From NCBI GenBank assembly GCA_021805665.1, contig JAJZEV010000266.1, positions 1 to 37,225 of the forward strand: a stretch of DNA of 37,225 nucleotides, read 5' to 3'. Numbering within the stretch: the stretch's first letter is position 1; every line of letters starts with the position of its first letter. Origin of the DNA: Pseudomonadota bacterium (GTDB lineage: Bacteria > Pseudomonadota > Alphaproteobacteria > Acetobacterales > Acetobacteraceae). This document shows positions 8,188-16,231 of the stretch, piece by piece. The notes beneath the pieces are model-generated. The model saw nothing but the letters and a program-made list of their open reading frames with translations, did no database searches and was not told the origin of the DNA. A program made the translations under genes and the position numbers.

Positions 8188-9749
8188 ATGTCGCGTTGAC
8201 ACCACCACGCGGCGCGGCGGCGGCGGCGAAGGGGCCGGGAGCCGCACGCGAGCCGGTGCTGCGTATCGTCAACGGGAATAAGATCTATGGCGGCGTCCAT
8301 GCGATCGAGGATGTCAGCTTCGATCTGTTCCCCGGCGAAGTGCATGCGCTGGTAGGCGAGAATGGCGCGGGCAAATCCACATTATGCAAGGCGATCGCGG
8401 GCGCCATCCAACTGACGTCCGGCGATTTCCAGGTGGACGGCAAGCCGGCCCGTTTCGAAAGCCCGCGCGACGCGCTGGCAGCCGGTATATGTATGGTGTA
8501 CCAGGAAACCAGTCTGGTTCCGACGATGACGGCGGCCCAGAATATAGAGCTTGGCAACGAAAAACTGATCACGCGGTTCCGGACGCTGAACATCCAGGCG
8601 CAGCAATTACTGCAATCGCTGAACTTCCATGTCGATCCGGCCACGCCGATCGGCATGCTGGGCACCGCCAAGCGCCAGATGGTGGAAATTGCCCGGGCGG
8701 TTTACAATAATGCGCGTATCATCATTTTCGACGAACCGACGGCAAGCCTGACGCCCGAAGAAATCGTGCATTTCTTCAATCTGGTGCGCGATCTGCGGGC
8801 GCGCGGCGTGGCAATCATCTACATTTCTCACGCACTTGAAGAATCGTTGCAGGTTTCCGACCGGATCACCGTGCTGCGCGATGGCAAGCTGGTGATTACC
8901 GCGGACACCGCCGACATGACGCGGGAAAAACTGGTTCGCTTCATGATCGGGCGCGACATCAGCCAGACGCACTACTCGCACCGGGCAGGACACGCGGAGA
9001 GGCGGCGGGAACGGCGTGGCAAGGTGCTGACGGTGGAAAATGTCACCATGGGCACGACCGTCAAGAACATGTCGTTCTCGATCTATGCCGGGGAGGTCGT
9101 CGGCATCGCCGGCCTGATCGGGTCCGGACGAACCGAAATTGCCAAGATCATCTTCGGTGCGCTCAAGCGGAACCTGATCGACGGCGGCACGATCCGGCTG
9201 CACGGCCGGCCGGTTCGGTACAACGTGCCAAAACAGGCGATCAACGACGGAATCGCCTATATCACCGAGGACCGGAAGCTGAACGGCTTCTTCGAGACAA
9301 TGGTGGTGGACGACAACGTCTATATCGGCAAGCTGGCGACCCGCGCTGGCTGGCGGTTCCTGCTGTCCATGGCGACGCGCGGCAAGCTGGCGAATTACTG
9401 GGTGGACCGGCTGAAAATCGGCACGCTTCAGCGCAAGGCGAAAATCGTCGAACTGTCGGGCGGCAATCAGCAGAAGGTCGTGATCGCCAAGTCGCTGGTG
9501 CAGGATCCGCGGATCATCATCTTCGACGAGCCGACGCGCGGCGTCGATGTCGGAACGATCCCGGAGATTCACGCGCAAATCCGCGCGCTGGCGGACGAAG
9601 GCAAGGCGGTTGTGGTCATTTCCTCCTACCTGCCGGAGGTGCTCAGTATTTCCGACCGCATCCTGGTCGCGCGGATGGGCCGGATCGTCGCGGAGTTCGA
9701 CGCCGCGGACGCGACCGAAGACAAGATCATGTATGCGGCCATCCATTAG
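8184..9749 (+). CDS. CUT2-family sugar ABC transporter ATP-binding protein (two NBDs)
   Basis: This 521-residue RbsA/MglA-type ATPase has two nucleotide-binding halves. NBD1 has Walker A GENGAGKST (58-66) and Walker B IIIFDEP (179-185), but its signature reads LGTAKRQ (159-165) instead of the usual LSxxxxQ. NBD2 has the degenerate Walker A typical of the family (GLIGSGRTE, 310-318), a canonical LSGGNQQ (424-430) and Walker B IIIFDEP (444-450). It powers uptake through the two permeases encoded upstream, on the cytoplasmic face. The start overlaps the preceding stop by four bases. It closes the operon; the 153 bases to proA contain small GC hairpins without a T-run and no clear terminator. Confidence 0.93.
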   Translation: MNVALTPPRGAAAAAKGPGAAREPVLRIVNGNKIYGGVHAIEDVSFDLFPGEVHALVGENGAGKSTLCKAIAGAIQLTSGDFQVDGKPARFESPRDALAAGICMVYQETSLVPTMTAAQNIELGNEKLITRFRTLNIQAQQLLQSLNFHVDPATPIGMLGTAKRQMVEIARAVYNNARIIIFDEPTASLTPEEIVHFFNLVRDLRARGVAIIYISHALEESLQVSDRITVLRDGKLVITADTADMTREKLVRFMIGRDISQTHYSHRAGHAERRRERRGKVLTVENVTMGTTVKNMSFSIYAGEVVGIAGLIGSGRTEIAKIIFGALKRNLIDGGTIRLHGRPVRYNVPKQAINDGIAYITEDRKLNGFFETMVVDDNVYIGKLATRAGWRFLLSMATRGKLANYWVDRLKIGTLQRKAKIVELSGGNQQKVVIAKSLVQDPRIIIFDEPTRGVDVGTIPEIHAQIRALADEGKAVVVISSYLPEVLSISDRILVARMGRIVAEFDAADATEDKIMYAAIH

Positions 9750-9902
9750 CGGCGATGCCGCCGATGGAGATTCTGGAAGGGTGCGGCTCGGCCGCATCCA
9801 GGAACCCGCATTGCGTGCGGCGCACGTCAGCCCCGGGGCCGAGCGCGTCGAACCGGAATTTGGGCACTGGAAACCACGGCATGACTTGGGCACATTGGTG
9901 CA

Positions 9903-11150
9903 ATGGAAGCGACTGAACACCTTCGACTGGCCGCCACCGCCGCCCGTGACGCCGGACGTGTGCTGGCCCGCAGCAGCGAGGCAACCCGCAACGCGGCCCT
10001 GGCCGCGATGGCGGATGCGTTACGCGAGGGCATGCGCGACATTCTGGCGGCCAACGCGCTGGATGTGGCCGCCTATACCGGAACGGCGGCATTCCTGGAC
10101 CGGCTGACGCTGACCGAAGCCCGCGTCGAGGCGATGGCCCGCGGGCTGGAGGATGTGGCCGCACTGCCCGATCCGTTGCAGCGTACGCTGGCGGACTGGA
10201 CGCGTCCCAATGGCTTGCGCATCCAGCGGATCGCGACGCCGATCGGGGTGATCGGCATGATTTACGAAAGCCGCCCGAATGTGGGGGCCGATGCCTCCGC
10301 GCTATGCCTGAAGTCGGGCAACGCGGTGATCCTGCGTGGCGGATCGGACAGCGCGCACAGTGCCAAGGCGATCAACCTGGCGCTGCAACGCGGTTTGGCG
10401 GCCTCGGGCCTGCCGCCGGCCTGCATCCAGGTCGCACCGAATGCCGACCGGGCCTATGTGGCGGCGATGCTGGCGGGCGCGGGGTTGCTGGATCTGATCA
10501 TCCCCCGCGGCGGCAAATCCCTGGTCGAACGCGTCCAGCGCGACGCTCGGGTGCCCGTCCTGGCCCACGCCGAGGGCCTGAACCACACCTATGTTCACGA
10601 AGCCGCCAACCCCGCCATGGCTCGGCGGATCGTGGCGAACGCAAAGATGCGGCGCACCGGGGTATGCGGGGCGACGGAGACGTTGCTGATAGACCAAACG
10701 ATCGCGCCCGGCCTGCTGCCGGTGCTGGTGGCGGACCTGCGGGCGCTGGGCTGCGATTTCCGGGCGGATGCGGCGGCGCGCGCGATCGTCCCCGATCTGC
10801 ACGCGGCGGCGGCGGCGGATTTCGATACCGAATGGCTGGACTCGATCCTGTCCGTCGCCGTGGTCGATGGCGTGGACGCGGCGCTGGCGCATATCGCCGC
10901 GCATGGCAGCGAACATACCGATGCCATCGTGACCGAGGACGCGGCGGTGGCGGAGCATTTCCTGCGCGGGGTGGATAGCGCGGTGGCGCTGTGGAATGCC
11001 TCCACCCAGTTCTGCGACGGAGGCGAATTCGGCTTCGGAGCGGAAATCGGGATCGCAACCGGACGCATCCATGCGCGCGGGCCGGTGGGCCTGGAGCAGT
11101 TGACGACCTATCGGTATCTGGTCCTGGGGACCGGGCAGATACGGCCCTGA
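9903..11150 (+). CDS. proA: Glutamate-5-semialdehyde dehydrogenase (gamma-glutamyl phosphate reductase)
   Basis: The 415-residue cytoplasmic enzyme reduces gamma-glutamyl phosphate to glutamate semialdehyde with NADPH, the second step of proline synthesis. Recognisable segments are TPIGVIGMIYESRPNVGAD, AVILRGGSDS, LDLIIPRGGKSLVE, and the catalytic loop RRTGVCGATETLL with Cys255; HARGPVGLEQLTTYRY closes the protein. Length matches the family. No strong SD precedes the ATG. Its usual partner proB is not upstream; the ABC transporter operon lies there instead. It is followed at 47 bases by nadD, a common alphaproteobacterial order. Confidence 0.96.
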   Translation: MEATEHLRLAATAARDAGRVLARSSEATRNAALAAMADALREGMRDILAANALDVAAYTGTAAFLDRLTLTEARVEAMARGLEDVAALPDPLQRTLADWTRPNGLRIQRIATPIGVIGMIYESRPNVGADASALCLKSGNAVILRGGSDSAHSAKAINLALQRGLAASGLPPACIQVAPNADRAYVAAMLAGAGLLDLIIPRGGKSLVERVQRDARVPVLAHAEGLNHTYVHEAANPAMARRIVANAKMRRTGVCGATETLLIDQTIAPGLLPVLVADLRALGCDFRADAAARAIVPDLHAAAAADFDTEWLDSILSVAVVDGVDAALAHIAAHGSEHTDAIVTEDAAVAEHFLRGVDSAVALWNASTQFCDGGEFGFGAEIGIATGRIHARGPVGLEQLTTYRYLVLGTGQIRP

Positions 11151-11197
11151 ACAAGCTGGCCGCGGATCCGATCCCTCGCTTTGGCGACCGGCGGCGG

Positions 11198-11770
11198 ATG
11201 CGTGTCGGGCTGCTGGGCGGATCGTTCAACCCGGCGCATGCCGGCCATCGGCACATTGCCGAACTGGCGCTGAAACGGCTGCGGCTGGATCAGGTTTGGC
11301 TGCTGGTCTCGCCCGGCAATCCGCTGAAACCGGTGGCTGGCATGGCGCCTTTCGCGGATCGGCTGGCCGGGGCGGCGCGCATCGGCGACGGCAGGCGTGT
11401 GGTGGCATCGGGAATCGAGCATACCGTCGGGACGCGCTATACCGTCGATACCACGAAGGTTCTCATCCGCCTGTTTCCGAACGCCCGGTTCGTCTGGATC
11501 ATGGGCGCGGATATCCTGGAACAGCTTCCGCGCTGGCGCCGATGGGGGGAAATCGTCCGGCTGCTGCCGCTCGCGGTGCTGCCGCGCCCGCGCTATAACA
11601 ATCGGGCGCTTGCGGGACAGGCAGCGCATCGGCTACGGGCTGTACGTCGTCCGGCAAGAGGCGCGATTCTACTGCCCGGTGCGGCGCCCGGATGGATATT
11701 CCTGCCGGTTCGACAGAACGCTATCTCTGCCACTGCTATCCGCCAAGCCGCCGAAGGATCCGTGCTATAA
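11198..11770 (+). CDS. nadD: Nicotinate-nucleotide adenylyltransferase
   Basis: The 190-residue cytoplasmic enzyme adenylates nicotinate mononucleotide to form deamido-NAD. The N-terminal MRVGLLGGSFNPAHAGHRH carries the nucleotidyltransferase (H/T)xGH signature; later LVSPGNPLKP, FVWIMGADIL and the C-terminal ISATAIRQ motif (the S-S/A-T-x-I-R nucleotide-binding element) are all present. The start at 11198 directly precedes the core fold; the frame is open much further upstream, but that part overlaps proA and has no plausible start. It lies between proA and rsfS in a conserved housekeeping order. Confidence 0.93.
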   Translation: MRVGLLGGSFNPAHAGHRHIAELALKRLRLDQVWLLVSPGNPLKPVAGMAPFADRLAGAARIGDGRRVVASGIEHTVGTRYTVDTTKVLIRLFPNARFVWIMGADILEQLPRWRRWGEIVRLLPLAVLPRPRYNNRALAGQAAHRLRAVRRPARGAILLPGAAPGWIFLPVRQNAISATAIRQAAEGSVL

Positions 11771-11835
11771 CCCAGACGCCGAAGACGACCGTTGCCTCCC
11801 CCGCCCGGCACAAGCCGGCGCCGCGCAAGACGGCC

Positions 11836-12291
11836 GTGAAGCCGAAACTGGCGGAGGCTGCCGGCGTGCCCGGCAGCCCGCGCAAGAAAACCATTGCCGC
11901 CGGGCCGAAGAAGCCCAGCGCCCCGCGCGCGAAGAAAGTGAAGACGGAGCCGTCCGAACTGGATCGCCTGCAGGCGATCATCGTCACCAGCCTGGAGGAC
12001 GACAAGGCAGAGAACGTGGTGGCCATGGACCTCGCCGGGAAGGCGATGTTCTGCGACCGGATGGTGATTGCCACGGGCCTCGCCGATCGCCAGATCAGCG
12101 CGATGGCCCAGCATCTGAGCGAGAAGCTGAAAGAAGCCGGCCTGAAGCGGGTGCAGATCGAGGGCGCGGGCGGGTCCGATTGGGTGCTGATCGACGCCGG
12201 CGATATCGTGGTGCATTTATTCAAGCCGGACGCCCGTACGCTGTACGCGCTAGAAAAAATGTGGGGGCAGGACCTGGACGAGGCGGTCTGA
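11836..12291 (+). CDS. rsfS: Ribosomal silencing factor RsfS (Iojap family)
   Basis: The C-terminal ~110 residues form an RsfS domain: LDRLQAIIVTSLEDDKAENVVAMDL, then FCDRMVIATGLADRQISAMA, GSDWVLIDAGDIVVHLF and the closing LEKMWG. RsfS binds ribosomal protein L14 and blocks subunit joining under starvation. An Ala/Lys/Pro-rich, probably disordered tail precedes the domain. The start is uncertain. The only upstream in-frame ATG is at 11692, inside nadD by 79 bases, where the codons look non-coding in this frame. A GTG at 11836 is used here; a non-standard start near the nadD stop (11770) is also conceivable. Usual follower rlmH is absent; the next gene is on the opposite strand. Confidence 0.85.
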   Translation: MKPKLAEAAGVPGSPRKKTIAAGPKKPSAPRAKKVKTEPSELDRLQAIIVTSLEDDKAENVVAMDLAGKAMFCDRMVIATGLADRQISAMAQHLSEKLKEAGLKRVQIEGAGGSDWVLIDAGDIVVHLFKPDARTLYALEKMWGQDLDEAV

Positions 12292-12319
12292 TCCCGCCTC
12301 GCTGGTTGGCTTCAGTTTT

Positions 12320-13135
12320 TCAGACCGGCGGCGGTGCGTCTAACAGCCGCCTTGCGGCGTCGATCGCGCGCCGAATCACCGCACTTGGCCCTTCAGACCG
12401 GGACAGGCTGGTCATCGGCACCTCCAGCGCCACGGGGATTCCGGCCGGCATGCGGGCCAGGACGGCCCTGATTTCGATGCCGCCTTCGCCCGGCGGCAGA
12501 CGTTCCGCCCTGGCGTGATGTAACTGGCCTTCCAGGGTGGCTGGCCGTTCGGCTGGCGCGTCGCAGACATGGACGAAGGGCATCCTGGCGGGCGGGATCG
12601 CGTCCAGATCGGCGGGGACGTTGCCGCAGCGGTCGAAGTGCAGCGTGTCCACCAGTATGCCGCCGTTGGCCCGTCCGGCCGCTTGCACCACCGCGTTGGC
12701 GCGGGCGACGCTGTCGATCCCGGTCCAGGGGAAGAATTCAAGCACCACCCCCTGCCGGTATCGCGCGGCCAGCGCGCACAGCGCGCCGAAGCGGTCGGCC
12801 AGCCTGGCCGGATCGGGATCGTAGGGCGCCGCGACCGCCCAGCCTGCGCCCAGCTCCGCGCCAACGGCGAAGACTGGCTCCAGCGCCGGGATGTCGATGT
12901 CCGGGGCGATGCGGATGAACTCGATATCGTTCACGGTGACTCCGGTATCGGCCATCGCGGCGCGGGTTTCGCGCAGCATCGGCCTGTCGCTCATCAGCGG
13001 ATACCAGGGCGTGTCGCGGGCGACCTGGATCAGGCGCAGCCCGACGGAGGCGTAACCGGCATCGGCCGCGGCGCGGATCAACGCGGGCGGCGGCAGGGAC
13101 AGGGCGGTCAGGTGGGCAAGGGAAAACCGGGTCAT
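12320..13135 (-). CDS. Sugar phosphate isomerase/epimerase-like TIM-barrel protein
   Basis: The 271-residue protein resembles the xylose-isomerase-like/AP-endonuclease-2 TIM-barrel family. Strand ends carry probable metal ligands: Glu133 in LEFFPW, Asp163 and His166 in VDTLHF, a His in FVHVCD, and Glu238 in LEVPM. Such enzymes isomerise or dehydrate sugars and polyols in the cytoplasm. The start at 13135 (MTRFSLAHLT) was chosen because it begins the first barrel strand; an in-frame extension to 13381 overlaps the oppositely oriented small secreted gene and is not protein-like. No operon partner is present on this strand, so the substrate is unknown. Confidence 0.8.
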   Translation of the reverse strand: MTRFSLAHLTALSLPPPALIRAAADAGYASVGLRLIQVARDTPWYPLMSDRPMLRETRAAMADTGVTVNDIEFIRIAPDIDIPALEPVFAVGAELGAGWAVAAPYDPDPARLADRFGALCALAARYRQGVVLEFFPWTGIDSVARANAVVQAAGRANGGILVDTLHFDRCGNVPADLDAIPPARMPFVHVCDAPAERPATLEGQLHHARAERLPPGEGGIEIRAVLARMPAGIPVALEVPMTSLSRSEGPSAVIRRAIDAARRLLDAPPPV

Positions 13136-13214
13136 GCCGGGCAGTTTAGGCCAGCCGGTACGCCGCGGTCGAGCCGGGTGAACGCCTCGATGCGGTCTTG
13201 TTGGAGATCGTAAG

Positions 13215-13481
13215 ATGGACAAAAGTATAGTTGGACCGATCGGTGCTGTCGGGGCGCTGGTTGCCGTCGCGCCGGCCCGGGCCGCCTCTGACGTCCCGCT
13301 GACGATGGAAACGTCGCGCCGGCCCGGGTCCCATGGCGATCTGCTGAAACCGATCCCCAATGCCGCCGCACTGCTGGCCATGGCGCGTTCAGGTCCGGTG
13401 CCCGAGGCCCGGAATCCGGTGCAGCAGGTGCAATATCACCACCACCACGACAACTACTACGGCGGTGGATATTACCGTTAG
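13215..13481 (+). CDS. Small secreted His/Tyr-rich protein
   Basis: This 88-residue protein has a likely signal peptide (MDKSIVGPIGAVGALVAVAPARA), a middle with HGDLLKPIPNAAALL, and a C-terminus of QYHHHHDNYYGGGYYR. I recall similar small proteins in Acetobacteraceae and other alphaproteobacteria: a signal peptide, a D-L-L-x-P-I-x-N-A segment and a His-rich tail. Their function is not established as far as I know. The His cluster suggests metal binding in the periplasm, which is inference. Its TAG overlaps the stop of the convergent gene by four bases. Confidence 0.65.
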   Translation: MDKSIVGPIGAVGALVAVAPARAASDVPLTMETSRRPGSHGDLLKPIPNAAALLAMARSGPVPEARNPVQQVQYHHHHDNYYGGGYYR

Positions 13482-14191
13482 TCGGGCGACGATTTCTTGA
13501 GATGCCGGGCGGCACCGAAGATGCGGCGATAGGTGCCGTCGAAAACCGTATCGGTCGAAGACAACCACCTGGTATCGGCCGATAGCGTCGCCCGGCTTGC
13601 GTAGATACGCTGAGATTGCAATTCGCGTTCGGCTGCTTCTTCGTCCGTCATCGGGATGATGTCGAATTTCGTTTCGGATGGAACGATGGTGATTTGGATG
13701 AATGGCTCACCGGGGCGGAAAATGTGGGTCTGGCCCTCGGCGGGGGATTTGAAGACGAGGAAGAATATCATCGGCCACCAGGGCTGGATGACGGCCGGGA
13801 CGGCGATCGGCGCGGTGCCCGTCGTGTCGGTGTAAAAACCCGGGTGTGTTTCGGTCTTGAAGGCCCACCCGTCTTCCACCTTCAGGTCGATCAGGCTTTG
13901 GTAGGTGTAGTATTCCTTGCCGAATGTGCGGAACGGGGGGCGTTGGCTTTCCAGGAAATCGCCATCGAAGTGAAGCGCACCGTCGCGGGCGGTGACATGG
14001 AGTTCGTGATCGAACGGATACGTAAGCTCGATCCCCGCGCGGGCGGCCTCCGAAAACGGGATGCAGTGCCATGGATATTCGTGGGATCCGTCCGCCCTCG
14101 GTTCCGATTGGCCGGCCCAGCCGGGGACTTCCAGCCGGGTCCGGCGGGGGATGAGGTTGGGGTGGACAGTGCGGTATTTCACGGTTGGCAT
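13478..14191 (-). CDS. Protein of unknown function, 237 residues
   Basis: I do not recognise the family. The frame is well formed with sensible composition and many aromatic residues. It has no signal peptide; the hydrophobic VIQPWWPMIFFLVF (about 137-150) looks like a buried strand or a single membrane-associated segment rather than a transmembrane bundle. Other distinctive pieces are PYPFDHEL-like Y-P-F-D-H and FIQITIVPSETKFDI, the latter beta-strand-like. The C-terminus is basic and polar. It starts at 14191 with only a weak AAGG upstream, and its stop is shared with the convergent His-rich gene. No partner gene is present, so no function is proposed. Confidence 0.65.
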   Translation of the reverse strand: MPTVKYRTVHPNLIPRRTRLEVPGWAGQSEPRADGSHEYPWHCIPFSEAARAGIELTYPFDHELHVTARDGALHFDGDFLESQRPPFRTFGKEYYTYQSLIDLKVEDGWAFKTETHPGFYTDTTGTAPIAVPAVIQPWWPMIFFLVFKSPAEGQTHIFRPGEPFIQITIVPSETKFDIIPMTDEEAAERELQSQRIYASRATLSADTRWLSSTDTVFDGTYRRIFGAARHLKKSSPD

Positions 14192-14555
14192 GGTGGGTGC
14201 CTTTTAGTGGATGACCGGGTGGGAGGATAACGCCGGGCGAGCAGCGCGGGTAGTACCGCATTCGGCTTTTTTGGGGCGGTCACCGGGTTGCCAAACCAGT
14301 GCATTCGTCCATCGCAACGACGAATATCCTCGGAAAAGTCAGGTCCGGATGAAGGCGTTGTGTATCGGCCGGGCAGAACCGGAGTTCGATCGTGGCGTCG
14401 GTTTACGAGACTGCTCAAGGCTTGCATGAGGCGGCATTCCCCCGAATCCCGTCGGCCGATGTGCCCACGTCAGATCATCGTGGCGGGTCCGCGCCCGCCA
14501 CGATGATGAAATGCCGGTGACTTCCGTCAAGCGCCTGGCTATCTGGCTGTGGCCC
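14192..14555. other. Intergenic stretch, no convincing gene
   Basis: These 364 bases lie between the start of the unknown protein and the end of leuA. Short open frames on both strands show no family resemblance, no SD and poor composition. The one clear structure is the 14-bp hairpin at 14475-14508. The part nearer 14191 should carry the promoter of the unknown protein, but no clear -35/-10 pair was seen. Confidence 0.6.
14475..14508 (-). terminator. Perfect 14-bp hairpin downstream of leuA, terminator-like without a T-run
   Basis: Arm 14475-14488 (ATCATCGTGGCGGG) is perfectly complementary to arm 14495-14508, with a six-base loop. It begins 48 bases beyond the leuA stop codon. Neither strand has a run of T after the stem, so it is not a canonical intrinsic terminator. 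It may act as an RNA 3'-end stabiliser, a Rho-assisted terminator, or be a copy of a dispersed palindrome. Confidence 0.5.
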
Positions 14556-16139
14556 CTAAGCCGACAGCGCCGCCGGTTCGGTGCGCAACCGCTTCACCAG
14601 CAGCTTGTTCAACGCATGCACATACGCCCGGGCGGCCGAGACGATGGTGTCGGAATCCGCACCCTGGCCATCGACCATCTTGCCGTTTTCCTCCAGCCGC
14701 ACCGTCGTCTTCGCCTGCGCGTCCGTCCCCTCGGTCACCGCACCGACAGAGAACAGCACCAGATTGGCGGTATGCGGGAAGATCGCCTGGATTGCGTTGA
14801 ACGTCGCATCGACCGGACCGTTGCCGGTGGCTTCGGCCGACTTCACCTCGCCATCGACATCCAGTTCCAGGTGCGCCCGCGCCGGCCCCTTGGACCCGGC
14901 ATGCAGGTCCAGCGAAACGAAACGGACATGCTCGTGATCGCGCATCACCTCGTCATCGACCAGGGCAACCAGGTCTTCGTCGAACACCACCTTCTTGCGG
15001 TCGGCCAGATCCTTGAAGCGGCGGAACGCGTCGTTCAACTGGTTCGCCCCCACCTTGTATCCCAACTGGTCCAGCCGGTCGCGGAACGCCGCCCGGCCGG
15101 AATGCTTGCCCAGCACCAGGCTGTTCTTGGTCCAGCCCACGCTTTCCGGCGTCATGACTTCATAGGTGGAGGCGTCCTTCAGTACCCCATCCTGATGAAT
15201 GCCGGCCTCATGCGCGAATGCGTTGCGGCCGACGATCGCCTTGTTGGGCTGCACATCGAACCCGGTGATGGTGGACAGCATCTTCGACACGCGCAGGATG
15301 TTCGTGGTCTTGACGTTATTGGTATAGGGCACCGCGTCCTGGCGGGTGCGGATCGCCATGATCGCCTCCTCCAGCGAGGCATTGCCGGCGCGCTCCCCAA
15401 TGCCGTTGATGGTGGATTCGATCTGCCGGGCACCGGCCTTCAGCGCGGCCAGGGTGTTGGCCACCGCCAGCCCCAGGTCGTTGTGGTTATGGGTGGACAG
15501 GATGATTGTGTCGGCACCCGGCACGCGGGTGCGGACCATGGTGAAGATGCGTTCCATATCCTCGGGCAGGGCATAACCGACCGTATCGGGGATGTTGATC
15601 GTGGTGGCGCCAGCTCTGATCGCGGCCTCCACACAGCGGCACAGGAAGTCGGGATCGGTGCGGGTTCCGTCCTCGGCCGACCATTCCACGTCGTCGGTGA
15701 ACGAACGCGCCAGTTCCACGCTGTCGGACACCGCCTGCAGAACCTCCTCGGGTTCCATACGCAGCTTGACCTTCATATGCAGCGGGCTGGTGGCGATGAA
15801 GCTGTGGATGCGCTTACGCTTGGCCGACCGCACCGCATCGCCCGCCCGGGTAATGTCCTCACGGCCCGATCGCGCCAGTCCGCAGATCACCGGGCTGTCG
15901 TCGCGCTGGCCGACGCTGTCGGCGATGGCTTTCACACTTTCGAAATCGCCGGGGGAGGCGATCGGGAAGCCGGCTTCCAGCACATCGACGCCCAGTTCGG
16001 TCAGCGCTTCCGCCATGCGGATCTTCTCATGCAGGTTCATGGAGAACCCGGGCGATTGCTCGCCATCGCGCAGCGTGGTGTCGAATATGATGATGCGATT
16101 GTCGTCCAGCGTACCGAAGCTGGGGTGAACGATGGTCAT
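14556..16139 (-). CDS. leuA: 2-isopropylmalate synthase
   Basis: The 527-residue cytoplasmic enzyme condenses acetyl-CoA with 2-oxoisovalerate, the first committed step of leucine synthesis. The catalytic TIM barrel has [12 protein letters not shown] (20-31) and the metal-binding STHNHNDLG. The subdomain motifs [16 protein letters not shown] and [11 protein letters not shown] follow, and a C-terminal regulatory domain (from about residue 390) should bind leucine for feedback inhibition. Length is typical. The ATG at 16139 is preceded by GAGGA about 11 bases upstream. The 205 bases before it contain a Leu-rich leader peptide and attenuator-like structures (see 16150-16344). Confidence 0.97.
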   Translation of the reverse strand: MTIVHPSFGTLDDNRIIIFDTTLRDGEQSPGFSMNLHEKIRMAEALTELGVDVLEAGFPIASPGDFESVKAIADSVGQRDDSPVICGLARSGREDITRAGDAVRSAKRKRIHSFIATSPLHMKVKLRMEPEEVLQAVSDSVELARSFTDDVEWSAEDGTRTDPDFLCRCVEAAIRAGATTINIPDTVGYALPEDMERIFTMVRTRVPGADTIILSTHNHNDLGLAVANTLAALKAGARQIESTINGIGERAGNASLEEAIMAIRTRQDAVPYTNNVKTTNILRVSKMLSTITGFDVQPNKAIVGRNAFAHEAGIHQDGVLKDASTYEVMTPESVGWTKNSLVLGKHSGRAAFRDRLDQLGYKVGANQLNDAFRRFKDLADRKKVVFDEDLVALVDDEVMRDHEHVRFVSLDLHAGSKGPARAHLELDVDGEVKSAEATGNGPVDATFNAIQAIFPHTANLVLFSVGAVTEGTDAQAKTTVRLEENGKMVDGQGADSDTIVSAARAYVHALNKLLVKRLRTEPAALSA

Positions 16140-16149
16140 TGGCGTTTAT

Positions 16150-16231
16150 CCTCATGGGGTGTCGCGACTATAGCCTCAGGGGTCCCCCTGAGCGAAAGCC
16201 GGCGTCAACAACCCGGCGAGGCGCTCAGGGG
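16150..16231 (-). promoter_or_regulatory. Probable leucine attenuator of leuA (mutually exclusive RNA segments)
   Basis: On the minus strand, segment 1 (16231-16222, CCCCTGAGCG) spans the leader's last codon and stop. Segment 2 (16194-16185, CGCTCAGGGG) is its perfect 10-base complement. Segment 3 (16182-16175, CCCCTGAG) is an eight-base copy of segment 1 that also pairs with segment 2. Segment 4 (16159-16151, CCCCATGAG) pairs with segment 2 with one bulged A and touches the leuA SD. The 1:2 hairpin is extended by an inner 5-bp stem (16202-16198 with 16217-16213). A ribosome stalled on the Leu codons would leave segment 1 free to trap segment 2; one reaching the stop would cover segment 1 and allow 2:3 or 2:4. 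No T-run follows 2:3. Confidence 0.7.

Noticed and set aside
9750-9902. Small GC hairpins after the transporter operon, considered as a terminator
   Set aside because: Stems such as TGCGGC/GCCGCA have no T-run and are common by chance at this GC content.
11692-11835. N-terminal extension of RsfS from ATG 11692
   Set aside because: It overlaps nadD by 79 bases and reads C-H-C-Y-P-P-S-R-R-R, not typical of the family; kept only as an alternative start.
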